Below, piece by piece: positions 5,974-6,054 of a stretch of DNA of 6,054 nt (position 1 is its first letter; every line of letters begins with the position of its first letter). Under the pieces are notes generated by a model that did not search any database, had not been told where the DNA came from, and saw only the letters and a list, made by a program, of their open reading frames with translations. The stretch is from Oxalobacteraceae bacterium (GTDB taxonomy: Bacteria > Pseudomonadota > Gammaproteobacteria > Burkholderiales > Burkholderiaceae_D), in NCBI GenBank assembly GCA_947487325.1, contig CANKWG010000138.1, positions 1-6,054 on the forward strand, given 5' to 3'. The translations under genes were made by a program, and so were the position numbers.

Positions 5974-6054
5974 CAAAATTCCAGCCATGAAGGGCGACCT
6001 TCGGCATACAAACGGCATATTGCGCCTATTCTGCCTTCAGTCCATTTCGCCAAC
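5974..6054. other. Flank upstream of tRNA-His, no gene recognised
   Basis: These 81 bases hold no recognisable gene. Reverse-strand frames contain stops at 6026-6028 and 6037-6039 (approximately), so the tail of an upstream leftward gene could end here, but too little is visible to identify one. A direct repeat, CGGCATA, occurs at 6002-6008 and 6013-6019, 11 bp apart, upstream of the tRNA promoter. Confidence 0.4.

Noticed and set aside
5987..6054. + strand frame open from ATG 5987 to the window end
   Set aside because: Only 22 codons are visible, there is no ribosome binding site, and it overlaps the tRNA promoter region; not supportable.

Overview
The window looks like chromosomal DNA from a proteobacterium, most probably a gammaproteobacterium. 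The grounds are moderate GC content, a GGDEF-EAL hybrid protein, a canonical tRNA-His with encoded CCA, sigma-70 style TGnTACACT and TATAAT elements, and compact operons. I cannot name a genus. I see no mobile element, CRISPR array or prophage.

Layout, left to right: (1) the 3' part of a GGDEF-EAL cyclic-di-GMP enzyme on the + strand (1-1214), cut by the window edge. (2) Facing it, a compact four-gene operon on the - strand, transcribed from about 4378 down to 1238 in the order mtnP, class II aldolase, apt, mtnA, with gaps of 11, 3 and 1 bases. (3) A 191-bp divergent intergenic region (4379-4569) holding an extended -10 promoter for the + strand. (4) A + strand class I methyltransferase with an NPPW motif (4570-5805). 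(5) A perfect rho-independent hairpin shared with a converging tRNA-His gene on the - strand (5848-5924). (6) The tRNA promoter and upstream flank, up to the window end.

The operon is the main interest. MtnP would phosphorolyse 5'-methylthioadenosine (and possibly 5'-deoxyadenosine) to adenine and a 1-phospho sugar. MtnA would isomerise that sugar phosphate to the ribulose form. The aldolase carries the full zinc and catalytic residue set of L-fuculose-phosphate aldolase and would split the product into DHAP and an aldehyde. Apt would recapture the adenine as AMP. This matches the 'DHAP shunt' for SAM by-products rather than the classical methionine salvage pathway, whose later genes (mtnB/C/D/W/X/K) are not in the window. 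The shunt itself is established knowledge. An apt gene embedded between the aldolase and mtnA is the less familiar part.

The flanking genes (c-di-GMP enzyme, methyltransferase, tRNA-His) have no evident functional link to the operon.
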